From contig JAPZTJ010000031.1 in NCBI GenBank assembly GCA_027532555.1, positions 47,615 to 111,614 of the forward strand: a stretch of 64,000 nucleotides of DNA. The letters are read 5' to 3'. A program made the position numbers and the translations under genes. Below the pieces are notes generated by a model, which worked only from the letters and a program-made list of their open reading frames with translations, searched no databases and was not told the DNA's origin. Every line of letters begins with the position of its first letter. Position 1 is the first letter of the stretch. Shown piece after piece: positions 27,055 through 36,703 of the stretch. This DNA is from Aquidulcibacter sp. Its GTDB lineage: Bacteria > Pseudomonadota > Alphaproteobacteria > Caulobacterales > Aquidulcibacteraceae.

Positions 27055-27468
27055 TCAAGCCAACTTTTGACGGGCGGCTACCGCTTCGCTTGCGTCCAAA
27101 GATGATGCACGATTGACTTGCGTGATCGTGGCAATATTACGCGCGATGGACGCTGCATAAGTGGACAGCCGTTCTGCGCCCGCTTCCGTTCCGACCACAA
27201 AAATATTGCGCCGATCGGCCGGGTCAGGCCGACGTTCAACCAAGCCAACATCTTGCAACGTATCAATGGCCCGAACAACAGCTGGCTTGCCAACACCAAG
27301 CCGCTGCGCCAGAGCCCGAACAGTATGTGGGCCCGCCTCCAGATAGACCGTCAGCATCAGGGCAGTTTGACGGGCGGTCAAGTCCGGCCCATCGGATTGC
27401 ACAGAGCGGGACGTGACGTCCAACCACAAGCCAAGGGCTTGCTTATTAAGTCCAGCAAACTGATCCAA
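27055..27468 (-). CDS. MarR-family transcriptional regulator
   Basis: A 137-residue winged-helix regulator. The DNA-binding part is seen in VRALAQRLGVGKPAVVRAID (recognition helix) and the wing in VERRPDPADRRNIFV. The likely start is TTG at 27468 with AAGGGG seven bases before it. It sits 12 bases upstream of the NlpC/P60 gene and 134 bases downstream of the aminopeptidase, so it probably shares a transcript with the former. Ligand and targets are unknown. Confidence 0.88.
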   Translation of the reverse strand: MDQFAGLNKQALGLWLDVTSRSVQSDGPDLTARQTALMLTVYLEAGPHTVRALAQRLGVGKPAVVRAIDTLQDVGLVERRPDPADRRNIFVVGTEAGAERLSTYAASIARNIATITQVNRASSLDASEAVAARQKLA

Positions 27469-27602
27469 CTTTGACCCCTTGGGCTTTGGTCACTCGTGAC
27501 CATGCCATTTGCGTCATTAGGTGAATCGATTTGCGCTATTGGGAAAGAGTCCCTGTGGACTCAATTGCTTGCCGAAACAGCCTACGCGAGTCCGTGTAGA
27601 AT

Positions 27603-28982
27603 TTAGCCGAATCTTTTCCGTAGCATGGCCTCAATCGTGCGCACTGCATGAACTTCACCACCTTGAGGTCGACCAGGCTTTTCTTTGGGATTCCAGCAAT
27701 AGACATCGAAATGGGCCCAGATCGGATTGTGGTCTTTCACATTGACGAACTTTGAGATGAAAAGCGCCCCATTGATCGCGCCAGCAAAGGGGCCGCCTGA
27801 GTTTTTCATGTCTGCAATCGGGCTGTCGAGGTCGTCTTCATAAGGACGCCACAAGGGCATCCGCCATAGGTGGTCACCCGTCTGAGCCGCCGCCTCGGTC
27901 AATGAGGCGGCCAACTCCTCGTCCTCGGTAAAGAACGGAGGTAATTCTGGTCCCAACGCGACACGGGCAGCACCGGTTAGCGTTGCCATATCAAGGATCA
28001 TGGCATTGCCATCTTCGCTGGCGCGCGTAACCGCATCGGCCAGAATTAGGCGGCCCTCTGCATCGGTATTGTCGATCTCAACGCTCAAGCCGTTACGGGC
28101 ATAAATCACATCGCTCGGCCGGAAGGAGTTGCCATCCATCGCATTCTCAACAATGGGCAGATAGACCGATAGCCGCACATCTAAGCGGGCCTCAGCGAGC
28201 GTTGAGAACAAGGCCAAAGCACAGGCAGCGCCGCCCATATCCTTCTTCATGAGCGCCATACCCGCGCCGGGCTTGAGATTGAGCCCGCCGGAATCGAACG
28301 TGACCCCCTTGCCCACCAAAGCCAACGGATAGGCTTCGGGACGGCCAATCCGCAAGATCACCAATCGTGGTTCTTGAGCAGCACCCCGCCCAACGGCATG
28401 GATTAACGGATAATTCTGCGCCAATAAATCTGCGCCTCGGATCACTTCAATCTCGGCACCATGGCTTTCGCCCAAAGCAATTGCTGCGGCCTCTAATGCG
28501 TCCGGACCCATATCATTTGGTGGCGTATTGACAAGATCACGACCAAGCTTAACGGCGCTGACGGTGCGGCTTGCTGCCGCGACGTCCGCGCCAACGGGTG
28601 CTATTAAACGGGCGAGGCGCTGATCCTTGTGCTTATAGCGATCAAAGACGTAAGTCCCCAAAAGATAGGCCACCAAAATGGCATGGCCTTGCTCCTTTGG
28701 AAGCGGCGAGGCAATCCGATAATCACCTGCCGGCAATTTACTAGCCAGCGCGCCATAGACCGACGTATCTGCCCCCGCACCTAGCCCAAATAGGACGCGC
28801 TCTAATGTACCATCTGGGGCAGGAACCAACAGCACGCGCCCGGCTTGGGCGCGAAAATCATGGTGACGAGCGAGAGCTGCCTGACCACTGGATTTGCCTT
28901 CGAGATAGGCGGGCCATTCCGCGGCAGAAATGGCGTAGATGGGGATGAAGTTTGCGTCTTGGGGGGCGATATTTGGGTGCAT
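27603..28982 (-). CDS. Leucyl aminopeptidase family (M17) protein
   Basis: A 459-residue M17 zinc/manganese aminopeptidase. The metal- and substrate-binding residues are in VGKGVTFDSGGLNLKPG, MKKDMGGAA and NTDAEGRLILADAV, the complete M17 signature. The N-terminal domain is shorter and divergent from PepA, as in the alphaproteobacterial subgroup that is often found with NlpC/P60 hydrolases, suggesting a role in peptide or muropeptide turnover. No export signal is seen. Confidence 0.92.
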   Translation of the reverse strand: MHPNIAPQDANFIPIYAISAAEWPAYLEGKSSGQAALARHHDFRAQAGRVLLVPAPDGTLERVLFGLGAGADTSVYGALASKLPAGDYRIASPLPKEQGHAILVAYLLGTYVFDRYKHKDQRLARLIAPVGADVAAASRTVSAVKLGRDLVNTPPNDMGPDALEAAAIALGESHGAEIEVIRGADLLAQNYPLIHAVGRGAAQEPRLVILRIGRPEAYPLALVGKGVTFDSGGLNLKPGAGMALMKKDMGGAACALALFSTLAEARLDVRLSVYLPIVENAMDGNSFRPSDVIYARNGLSVEIDNTDAEGRLILADAVTRASEDGNAMILDMATLTGAARVALGPELPPFFTEDEELAASLTEAAAQTGDHLWRMPLWRPYEDDLDSPIADMKNSGGPFAGAINGALFISKFVNVKDHNPIWAHFDVYCWNPKEKPGRPQGGEVHAVRTIEAMLRKRFG

Positions 28983-29109
28983 AGGGATTCTTTAGGCTGA
29001 TCTGGACCCGGTGAAAAGCGCTTAAGGCTTGGACCAACAGGGGTACCTTGAGGGTTTGTTAACAAAGATTGACGAAAGCTTGGCATCTGTGATTCGTGAG
29101 GTTCTCACC

Positions 29110-30033
29110 ATGTCGTTCCGCTTCCGCGCCCTTCGCTTGCCATTAGCTGCTTTAAGCGCAAGCTTAGGCTTGGTCTGCCTGTCCGCACAGTCAGCCCAAG
29201 CACTGCCCTTTTTCGGAAAAAAACCAGAAGCAGGCACAAAAGCACCCTCAGCTAAAGGGGCTCCAAGGGGACAAGCCCCTAGAAACTCATTGGTTGAAGC
29301 ACCTTTACCCCAAGCAGCAACCGCCGAACAAAGTGCTCGTGCAAAACCTGCAACAGCGAAAGAGCGTCAAGCAGCACGAAGCCTAGATATGATCAATCAA
29401 GCATCATTTTGGCTTGGCGAACTTGAAAAGAATCCAGCCGATGATGAAGCCGCATTGGAAGGCTCCATCGCGTTGCGCAGGATTGGCTCATCAGAGCGCG
29501 CGATCCAACTCGCAGCCATGGGCTTGCAGGTAAAAGGGGAAAGTCCACAATTGTGGAGCGCATTGGCCTTGGGTCTGGTTGCCAGCGGCGAAAATCAACC
29601 CGCTCTGCAAGCCTTGCAGAAGGCAGTCTCCTTAAATCCAAAAGACCCCAATCTTCATTCGGCCCTTGGGGTTATCTATGACCGATTGGAGCGCGCAGAT
29701 CTTGCGGCACCTGCTTATGAGGCTGCGCTGAAGCTTGCTCCAGAGGACGCGGGCATCCTCAGCAATTATGGGCTTTCCATTGCGATGACAGGCGATTTAA
29801 AAAAGGCTGAGGACATGTTGCGGCGCGCCAACCAAAGCCCGCTCGCCCCTCCACAGGCCCGACAAAATCTGGCGCTTGTTGTTGGACTGCAGGGTCGCTT
29901 TGAAGAAAGCGAGCGCTTGGCAACGCGTGACCTGCCACCGGCAGTGGCATCCGAAAATGTCGCATACCTAAAGGCGATGCTCAATGGTGGGGAAAATCGC
30001 TGGTCGCAATTGCGCCAAGAAAAGATCAACTAA
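29110..30033 (+). CDS. Exported TPR-repeat protein
   Basis: A protein of about 307 residues with a signal peptide (LRLPLAALSASLGLVCLSAQ, cleavage near SAQA) and at least four tetratricopeptide repeats between about residues 120 and 280, such as the segments beginning WSALALGLVASGENQPA and LHSALGVIYDRLERADLA. Such periplasmic TPR proteins serve as assembly scaffolds; TadD of Tad pili is one relative type, but no tad genes are seen here. ATG 29110 is chosen because GTGAGG is eight bases upstream and it yields a proper signal peptide; the frame is open to 29029. It converges on the DUF1501 gene. Confidence 0.85.
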   Translation: MSFRFRALRLPLAALSASLGLVCLSAQSAQALPFFGKKPEAGTKAPSAKGAPRGQAPRNSLVEAPLPQAATAEQSARAKPATAKERQAARSLDMINQASFWLGELEKNPADDEAALEGSIALRRIGSSERAIQLAAMGLQVKGESPQLWSALALGLVASGENQPALQALQKAVSLNPKDPNLHSALGVIYDRLERADLAAPAYEAALKLAPEDAGILSNYGLSIAMTGDLKKAEDMLRRANQSPLAPPQARQNLALVVGLQGRFEESERLATRDLPPAVASENVAYLKAMLNGGENRWSQLRQEKIN

Positions 30034-30036
30034 AGA

Positions 30037-30073
30037 AAAAGGCCACCCCCTCCGCTAGGTAGGTGGCCCTTTC
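30037..30073. terminator. Terminator between convergent TPR and DUF1501 genes
   Basis: GGCCACC (30041-30047) can pair with GGTGGCC (30062-30068) around a 14-base loop, with A-rich sequence on the left and CTTTCC on the right. It could end transcription from both sides, better on the minus strand where AAAAA becomes a T run. Confidence 0.65.
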
Positions 30074-30095
30074 CTATGTATGGGCTGGCCTTAAC

Positions 30096-31652
30096 TTAGG
30101 CCATAAAGCCAAGATTTGGTCTTGCAAAGTTTTTAAGGTTCGGGAAAATCACAGCAAGGTCTGTGTTGGAGACCCCAAACCAGGACCCCATAGTCGCCGC
30201 ATATTGGTCCACCGAGGTGGTTGGAATATGGGTGTTGCCGGACTGATCCGGGTTACGGAATGTCCCCAAGTCGCTGCCGACAGTCGGGAATTGGCCGTAC
30301 ATATCGCCGCCATTTACAGCCCCGCCCATAACCAAATGGTGGCCACCCCAGGCATGGTCGGTACCGTCGCCGTTGGTGTTAAAGGTCCGGGAGAAGTCAG
30401 ACGCCGTAAAGGTTGTCACAGAGCTGCGCATATCCACGCCACCGATATTGGCCAAAGTCGCGTCAAATGTAGCCATTGCATTGGCTAGCTTGCTCAAATT
30501 GTCCGGTTGAGCCGTGTTTTGGAAGTCATGGCTATCATGGCCGCCCACGGCCACGAAAAAGACCTGGCGGCGCAAGCCAAGGGCTGGTGCCGCGGCAATC
30601 ATACGCGCAACTGTCTGCAATTGCACCGACAAGGAGTTGGTTTCAACATTGTTGGTGATCGGGTTACGATAAATGGGCGGTGCCGGAATGGCAGTTACCA
30701 ACGCACCTGTAGCGGCGCTGTTTAGTGTAACCGAGGCATCGAGCGAGCGACCGACAATCGTCGCATGGTCAGAACCCATATTGGCCACAAAGCCAGTATC
30801 GCGGATGATTTCCCGCATTTTGGCGGGGCCTTGGTTGGATCCAAACAAAGTGGTCCCGCCAACAGCGTTGACGGCCACAGCAGGTGTCGCGCCCGTCGCG
30901 ACTTGATATTGCACAATCGTGCGACCCGATAGGAAAACAGTGTTCCCTGCGGTCGACATAGCAGTATACAGACTGTTGGCGCCGTTTCCAGAAGCCATTA
31001 GGTCGCCGAATTGGCCACCCCAACCGGTGCGTACGCCCTCCGTAAGGCCTGCTTGCCAAACGGCTTGCTGGTCATTGTGGGAGAACAAATTTGCCGGCAG
31101 CTTCCTTGCGCGCGCTTGAAACTGTGCCTTTGTTACGGGCTCGACCAAAGAGCCGACATTGGCGATCACGGCCAATCGACCTGCAGTGTAGATCGGCAGA
31201 AGTGGCGCCAGCATTGGATGGAAGCCGAAGGTGCGGGTCGTCGCATTAGTCCCAGCCGGAATGGCCTGAGCCGTCTTTGGCGTGAACGGTAGGATGCCGC
31301 CCCAAGCTTCTGGTGTACGGGCGGCAACTGTCCGCCCAGTGACCGGGGAAACTGAACCAACAGCTGCCGCTGCTGTGCCAACTGGCATTAGCGCGATCGG
31401 GTCTGCCCCAGTGTTGCGTGCCGCCCAGTAACGGTTCCAAGAGTCAGTATCAGAAGCCAAGACCGTATTGTTCGAGTCGTTACCACCCAATTGGAAGATA
31501 CAAACAAGTGCTTTGTATCCCCCAGCGCTTTGGCCGGCGGCCGAGTTAAAAGCGGCCAATTGCATGCCGAAGGCGGTAGCAATGGGTGCAGCAATCCCGA
31601 CCGCACCGGTTGTTGCCATAAATTGGCGACGTGTATGACGTAGATCTTTCAT
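30096..31652 (-). CDS. DUF1501 family protein, Tat-exported
   Basis: A protein of about 518 residues in the DUF1501 family, which is related to sulfatase/alkaline-phosphatase folds. The N terminus has a twin-arginine signal (TRRQFMATTGAVGIAAP). Family landmarks are FQLGGNDSNNT, LFSHNDQQAVWQ and a late GTDHAWGGHHLVMGG. The start at 31652 has AAGGGGG before it; the frame extends to 31694 over the upstream stop. It lies ten bases after the DUF1800 gene, the standard pairing of the two families. The function of the pair is unknown. Confidence 0.92.
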   Translation of the reverse strand: MKDLRHTRRQFMATTGAVGIAAPIATAFGMQLAAFNSAAGQSAGGYKALVCIFQLGGNDSNNTVLASDTDSWNRYWAARNTGADPIALMPVGTAAAAVGSVSPVTGRTVAARTPEAWGGILPFTPKTAQAIPAGTNATTRTFGFHPMLAPLLPIYTAGRLAVIANVGSLVEPVTKAQFQARARKLPANLFSHNDQQAVWQAGLTEGVRTGWGGQFGDLMASGNGANSLYTAMSTAGNTVFLSGRTIVQYQVATGATPAVAVNAVGGTTLFGSNQGPAKMREIIRDTGFVANMGSDHATIVGRSLDASVTLNSAATGALVTAIPAPPIYRNPITNNVETNSLSVQLQTVARMIAAAPALGLRRQVFFVAVGGHDSHDFQNTAQPDNLSKLANAMATFDATLANIGGVDMRSSVTTFTASDFSRTFNTNGDGTDHAWGGHHLVMGGAVNGGDMYGQFPTVGSDLGTFRNPDQSGNTHIPTTSVDQYAATMGSWFGVSNTDLAVIFPNLKNFARPNLGFMA

Positions 31653-31662
31653 GGCCGCCCCC

Positions 31663-33399
31663 TTAGCGCTGCAAGATATAATCTGGAGACACAACGGTCA
31701 GATAAACTGCGAGTTTCGATCGGTTCAGCAAAGCCGCATCAATCTGCGCCTGTGTCGTGGTGCCACCGGAAGGAATGGTGACCGCTGTGACCGCATCGAT
31801 GATCTGCTGACGGCGCGCCGTCGTCATGTTGCCATAAGTCAAAAGATAATTGACCCGGTCAACCAAGCCAGCAGGATCGGCAGCAACCGCCATTTCCTTT
31901 GTGTAGGTGAGCCTGACGTCATTGCCGGAGCCGATGCCAGTGTTCACGGTAGTCTGCATGGTGTTCATGTAGCCCGCGACGGTCACTTCATTGACAATCT
32001 GCATTTCAGGCGCAACCAGGCCCAAAGTACCTGTTTTGGTGTTTGGCGGCGTGTAACCGGGCCGGAAGAAGTTAAACACCGAAGGCGATGCCATGGGTGA
32101 TTGGCCCAAGGAAGTGGAGGCGCTTGTGGAATTCACCGGCCACTGGCCGTTGATAGAAGTTGCGTTCAAGGCACGCATCAAGCCAGTCATTCGGATAATT
32201 GGTTCACGCAGCTTGCCGAAGTTTGCATCTACCCCCGCAGACATGTTGCGGGCTTCACTGTCCAATAGAACGGCGCGGACCACTGCAGCCATATCGCCGC
32301 GCACGCCAGAACCATTATTGTTGAACACGTTTGCCACCCGGTTCACATAGGCTGGGCTGGGGTTTGATGTCACCAAACGCTGAATCATTTGCTTCCCAAT
32401 GAAGGGGCCTACGTTTGGATGATTGAAGATGGCATCGAGGGCAATGCGCAGATCACCCATGGGATCAGGCGTTGTTGTCGCAGGAATGACCGTGTTCAGG
32501 AAGCGCTTCTCCGAGATCGAATGAAAACTCGGATAGGCGATCATTGGTGTTACAAACGACGCATCATTGCGACCGCCGCCGCCAAATGTCGAGTTGGTTG
32601 GTGTGGCGGCATACCAGCTAAAGCCCGTAAAGACTTTGGCGAGGTTGGAGATGTCTTCTGCCGTATAAGTCGGAATTGGATTGCCGGAGCTATCCAGCTT
32701 TTGAGTGCCGTCATTATTGAGTTCGAAAAGGCCAATGGACATCAACTGCATGACTTCGCGCGCGAAGTTTTCGTCAGGCGACCGACCTGTCGTGAGGTCT
32801 TCCTTTTGGTTTGCTATATGGGTCAGATAGACACCCATCATGGGATGCAGAGCCACATCTTGCAGCAAGGTACGATAATTGCCGAAGGCGTTGCGCCCGA
32901 GCATATCGTAATAGGAGCCGAGGCCGCGCACATTCATTTGCGGTTCGGCAAATGAGATAACGAAAATCTGCGACAGGGCAAACTTGGTGCGTTCGCGCAA
33001 TTGGTCTTGGGAAGTAACAGCTTCGCGCCAAAAATATTCGTAGAAGTGGTTGGCGTTGACATCTGCTGTTGGGTTAGGTGCGGCGGGTGCTGGTGGATTA
33101 CGCAACTGGTCCCGACGTGTGTTCAGATAGTCGAGAGCGAGCGCGCCTTCGGGCAGGGCTTGCTGCGCTGTGATCCAAGCTGCGAAAGTCGTATCCCGGG
33201 TCGCCTCAATTTCAGCTTCAGTCGGTCCAAAGGTGGCTTGAATGAGGAAGCGCGACGTATCCGCTGCTGTAGGTCTTGGCGGGATAACAACGCCACCCCC
33301 ACCGCCAGGGACAGAAGCATCACCGCCGCCCCCGCCGCAAGCTGAAACCAGTCCCAATACTAACGCAGCGCTTGCTACTTTAATCCAACGATTATTCAT
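31663..33399 (-). CDS. DUF1800 family lipoprotein
   Basis: A protein of about 578 residues with a lipoprotein signal (lipobox LVSAC, lipidated Cys21) followed by a Gly-rich linker. The DUF1800 domain begins at about residue 45 (SRFLIQATFGPTEAEIEA) and includes HPMMGVYLTHIANQK, PDENFAREVMQLMSIGLF and HPNVGPFIGKQMIQRL. It precedes and is probably co-transcribed with the DUF1501 gene. The start at 33399 has GAGGTGGGG upstream, preferred over 33411. Biochemical role unknown; the pair appears to form an envelope complex. Confidence 0.92.
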   Translation of the reverse strand: MNNRWIKVASAALVLGLVSACGGGGGDASVPGGGGGVVIPPRPTAADTSRFLIQATFGPTEAEIEATRDTTFAAWITAQQALPEGALALDYLNTRRDQLRNPPAPAAPNPTADVNANHFYEYFWREAVTSQDQLRERTKFALSQIFVISFAEPQMNVRGLGSYYDMLGRNAFGNYRTLLQDVALHPMMGVYLTHIANQKEDLTTGRSPDENFAREVMQLMSIGLFELNNDGTQKLDSSGNPIPTYTAEDISNLAKVFTGFSWYAATPTNSTFGGGGRNDASFVTPMIAYPSFHSISEKRFLNTVIPATTTPDPMGDLRIALDAIFNHPNVGPFIGKQMIQRLVTSNPSPAYVNRVANVFNNNGSGVRGDMAAVVRAVLLDSEARNMSAGVDANFGKLREPIIRMTGLMRALNATSINGQWPVNSTSASTSLGQSPMASPSVFNFFRPGYTPPNTKTGTLGLVAPEMQIVNEVTVAGYMNTMQTTVNTGIGSGNDVRLTYTKEMAVAADPAGLVDRVNYLLTYGNMTTARRQQIIDAVTAVTIPSGGTTTQAQIDAALLNRSKLAVYLTVVSPDYILQR

Positions 33400-33582
33400 C
33401 ACGAACCCCACCTCATGAAGCCAATCGTGCAGTCACACGTCCAGCCTCGCCCATCGCTGTTACCACGACGATGTATAAGCGTTAAGACAATAAAGAACCG
33501 TATACCAAGCGCAGGGATTTTTACTTGCGGGGAAAATTTTTCAAGCAAAAGCATCGAAAAAATGGTGTTGGATAGCGGTGAA

Positions 33583-34590
33583 TTATCTCAGCAAGCGGAT
33601 TTCGCGTACTTGCCGGCGGCCTTGGTTACGCTCCAACTGAACGATCACATCAACCACGCTGCGAACATAGGCCAATATGTCGGCATGGGTCATGGCCGTA
33701 CCCGTTTGCAGAGCCATCAAGGCCAGCTGCTCCAATGCGCCATCGGGTGTATCGGCATGTAAGGTGGTCACAGATCCGGGGTGACCCGTATTGATGGCGC
33801 GCAGGAAGGTGAACGCCTCCTTGCCACGAAGCTCACCCACAATGATTCGATCTGGCCGCATGCGCAGTGCCGATTGCAAAAGGTCATCGACATCGACTCG
33901 GGCCTCGCCTGTTTGGCCCTTTACGGCCACAAGGCCGACAGCGTTTTCATGAACCAACCTGATCTCGGCCGCGTCTTCAATCAGGATCAGGCGTTCATCA
34001 AGGCTCACTTCTTTCAAAAGGGCGTTTAAGAAAGTTGTCTTACCCGTGCCCGTACCGCCGGAAACAACGATGTTTCGCTTTTGGTGCACAGCAAGCTTCA
34101 GGAATGCCGTCACATCCCCCTTCGCGAGGCTGGCCTTTAGTTCTTTGTCCGGATCAAAAGAGGCCTTGGTGCCACCTGCTCCAACAATATGGGATAGCGC
34201 TCCCGCCGACACATAGTCATCAAGCGTAAGATCCGTTAGCACATGCTTTCGAATAGCCAGGGCAACTTCGCCCCGTGTGGCGGGTGGCAAGACAATTTGA
34301 ATCCGCTCTCCGGTCGGTAGGCTTGCTGACAGCAAAGGATGTTCTCGGCTGATCCCTTGCTTGGAAATACGCGCGATCTGAGCGGCTAGGCGCGTCAAAT
34401 TGACCTGAGTTACATCTGGCGCATCATAACGCACAATGCCACCCGTGACACTTTCGACCCAGACTTCGCCTGATCGATTGACCAAGATATCGGTAACGTC
34501 TGGCCGATTAAGCCAGCGCGAGAATGGCTCCAGAAATGCCGAGAGATAGACGCCCCCTAAAACCTGTGGTGCGCCATGGGGCCCACTCAT
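33583..34590 (-). CDS. virB11: Type IV secretion ATPase VirB11
   Basis: Hexameric cytoplasmic ATPase of the VirB type IV secretion machine, 335 residues. An N-terminal domain (about 1-145) precedes the RecA-like domain with Walker A GGTGTGKT (178-185), an Asp box around LILIEDAAEI, a Walker B-like RIIVGELRG and the conserved TLHADTP. It is the last gene of the operon and its start overlaps the virB10 stop by four bases. After its stop 183 bases lead to the DUF1800 gene on the same strand. Confidence 0.95.
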   Translation of the reverse strand: MSGPHGAPQVLGGVYLSAFLEPFSRWLNRPDVTDILVNRSGEVWVESVTGGIVRYDAPDVTQVNLTRLAAQIARISKQGISREHPLLSASLPTGERIQIVLPPATRGEVALAIRKHVLTDLTLDDYVSAGALSHIVGAGGTKASFDPDKELKASLAKGDVTAFLKLAVHQKRNIVVSGGTGTGKTTFLNALLKEVSLDERLILIEDAAEIRLVHENAVGLVAVKGQTGEARVDVDDLLQSALRMRPDRIIVGELRGKEAFTFLRAINTGHPGSVTTLHADTPDGALEQLALMALQTGTAMTHADILAYVRSVVDVIVQLERNQGRRQVREIRLLR

Positions 34591-35858
34591 GGTCGGTTCC
34601 CGGGGGTTTGCTCCACAACAGGGGAAGCGCTTGCCGCTGGCATAATTGGGTTAAGCGAGAAATCCAGATCACGCGCAACAAAGACTTGAATAGCCGTACC
34701 CTGCTTAACCGTCACTGTTGGCTTGATGCTTTCGCCAGAAGTTACGGCACCCGGTAGCGTTTGAGCGGTGCCAATGACTAATTGGTTGGAGCTTGTGTTG
34801 TTTAGAGCTGCACTGATCGCCGTCGACAAAAGCCCCGGGCCATAGCGCTGGAAATAGTGGCGATCTACTTTTCCATCTAAGCCGGCTCGGCCCAAAGGGT
34901 CAGTCCCAGGTGATGCCAATTGGATCGAGACTCCGTCTGGGCGTAAAAGGCGGGTCCAAACCACAAAGGCGCGCGATTGGCCCAATGCCACTTCCGAACG
35001 ATATTGTCCTACCAAACGAGAACCACGGGGGATCAAGACACGCGTGCCGTCAAAACTGAAGACATCGCGACTAACGACCGCTCTCACGAAACCCGGAAGG
35101 TCAGAATTGATTGCTGTTTCCAGAACGGCCGCGATCAATGCACCCTGTGGAACCGTCGTCTTTGGATTGCGCAAAGCGCCGGCGCGGGCAGCAGGAACCT
35201 CACCTGAGCTGACACGTGCTGCAAAGGCATCATTGTCGCCGCCGCCAGCGCCAGCTGGATTGGCTGCATTGGCTGCATTGGCTGCAGCTTCAGCAGCCGC
35301 GCCAGCAGGCACAAGGTCTACGATCAAGGCAGGAGAGCGCATGCGCTGGGTTAAATCTGCCCCTGTCCGCGCGGGCTGTGGCGGCGAAGGAGATGGCTCA
35401 GGTATTGGGCGGTAGACATCACGCACAGGTGGTGGTGGCGGGGGGGGTGGTGCCGGAGTCCAAGGCTGTGCAGGAACGGCTTCATTCGCCGCGGGGTTCT
35501 CAGGAACCATCGGCTGGACCGGCATAACAGGCGCAAGCGTTGTTTGGGCAAACAAGCTTGGCGGCTCTGGAATGGTTTGGCCAAGACTACCATCATTTTT
35601 TGCGTCGCGCGTTGGGGTCAACTCCCCCGCTCCTGCGCGCTTTTGTGCCGAGACCATCGTGGTAAACACGATAATTCCAAGCGCCAAGGCCCCGACGGCC
35701 CCGGCCAGAACCACCCACGGACGGTCGGGATAGGCAACAGCGGGTGCCGCATCCACAATCAGGTCAGACACATGCGCCTCCCCGGCCCCATCGGCTCCTA
35801 ACGAGGGGCTCGCTATGGGTTCAACAGACCCAGGCGAGGCGACCTTGGTCGGGCTCAT
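34587..35858 (-). CDS. virB10: Type IV secretion protein VirB10
   Basis: Inner- to outer-membrane spanning core subunit of 423 residues. A cytoplasmic N terminus (about 1-47) leads to one membrane helix (VVLAGAVGALALGIIVF), a Pro-rich periplasmic stalk including seven consecutive prolines, and the C-terminal TrbI/VirB10 domain (about 210-405), with LETAINSDLPGFVRAVVSRDV, LIPRGSRLVGQY and VGRHYFQRYG-like segments. The order and four-base overlaps on both sides place it in the VirB operon. Confidence 0.95.
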   Translation of the reverse strand: MSPTKVASPGSVEPIASPSLGADGAGEAHVSDLIVDAAPAVAYPDRPWVVLAGAVGALALGIIVFTTMVSAQKRAGAGELTPTRDAKNDGSLGQTIPEPPSLFAQTTLAPVMPVQPMVPENPAANEAVPAQPWTPAPPPPPPPPVRDVYRPIPEPSPSPPQPARTGADLTQRMRSPALIVDLVPAGAAAEAAANAANAANPAGAGGGDNDAFAARVSSGEVPAARAGALRNPKTTVPQGALIAAVLETAINSDLPGFVRAVVSRDVFSFDGTRVLIPRGSRLVGQYRSEVALGQSRAFVVWTRLLRPDGVSIQLASPGTDPLGRAGLDGKVDRHYFQRYGPGLLSTAISAALNNTSSNQLVIGTAQTLPGAVTSGESIKPTVTVKQGTAIQVFVARDLDFSLNPIMPAASASPVVEQTPGNRP

Positions 35859-36703
35859 GGCTTAGCCTCCTTTGGCGCGCCAAATCCGAACAGTCCACGG
35901 GACTTTGACTTATTCTGGCTCGTGGGGCGCATCGCAGGTGCATTGGGGCCCGGATCAGGCTCGCGCCAAGCATCATTGCTAACGATGGTTTGATCGGTGC
36001 CATTGCGGAGTATGAAGGCTGGCCCAACTCGCTCAACCACCATGACAGTGCCGCGCATGATGAAATTGACGAGGGATTCAGATCCATCTGCCCCCAGAGC
36101 AAAGACGGCCGGGGTCGACGCGCCAGCTGGCCATTCAAGATAAGTGCGTTGGCCATCATCAAAGATGCGAGAAGGCACATTACGCGTACTGCCAGAGACT
36201 GAGTAATTCTGGTTCGAATTCGCTTGTGGCTGGGGCACTAAGTCTTTTGGCTCAGGCGCGACGGGTTCAGGGGGAAAGGCAAATTTGACGCGGTAGATGA
36301 TGTTTGGATCGCCTGGCCCCGTTGGTTCTTCCGCGCTCAATTGGAAGGTATAACGACGTTTGGAGGTGATTACCGACATATTCGTAGCCGCATCAAACTC
36401 AATCGGCTTTAAGAATAGCGTATCGGCGCGCCGATTGGGCGTAACTTGCCAAGCTAGCGAGTCACCAATTGAGACATTCTCAATGCGCTCATCAACGCCA
36501 AACTCAATCATCATCTGATAGCCATAGTGGCCGCGCAGCGAGACGACGCTGTCCTCTTTAAAGAAGACCGTCTGCACGCGTGGATCCACCACCCCCGGGA
36601 TTGGCACCTCGCGCATTTGGGCGCGCACCCCGTTGGCACCCATCACCAGCGTAGCAAACACCACGGAAATACAGATGAACCAGAGTCGCTTGAGGGGCAT
36701 CAT
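35855..36703 (-). CDS. virB9: Type IV secretion protein VirB9
   Basis: Periplasmic and outer-membrane core subunit, 282 residues, with a signal peptide (cleavage near VRAQ). The VirB9/CagX domain shows YGYQMMIEFG, WQVTPNRRADTLFLKP, MSVITSKRRYTFQL and, in the C-terminal lobe, PSRIFDDGQRTYLEWP and RVGPAFILRNG. In standard systems this lobe binds the VirB7 lipoprotein; none is encoded beside it. A short basic, Ser-rich tail ends the protein. Confidence 0.94.
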   Translation of the reverse strand: MMPLKRLWFICISVVFATLVMGANGVRAQMREVPIPGVVDPRVQTVFFKEDSVVSLRGHYGYQMMIEFGVDERIENVSIGDSLAWQVTPNRRADTLFLKPIEFDAATNMSVITSKRRYTFQLSAEEPTGPGDPNIIYRVKFAFPPEPVAPEPKDLVPQPQANSNQNYSVSGSTRNVPSRIFDDGQRTYLEWPAGASTPAVFALGADGSESLVNFIMRGTVMVVERVGPAFILRNGTDQTIVSNDAWREPDPGPNAPAMRPTSQNKSKSRGLFGFGAPKEAKP

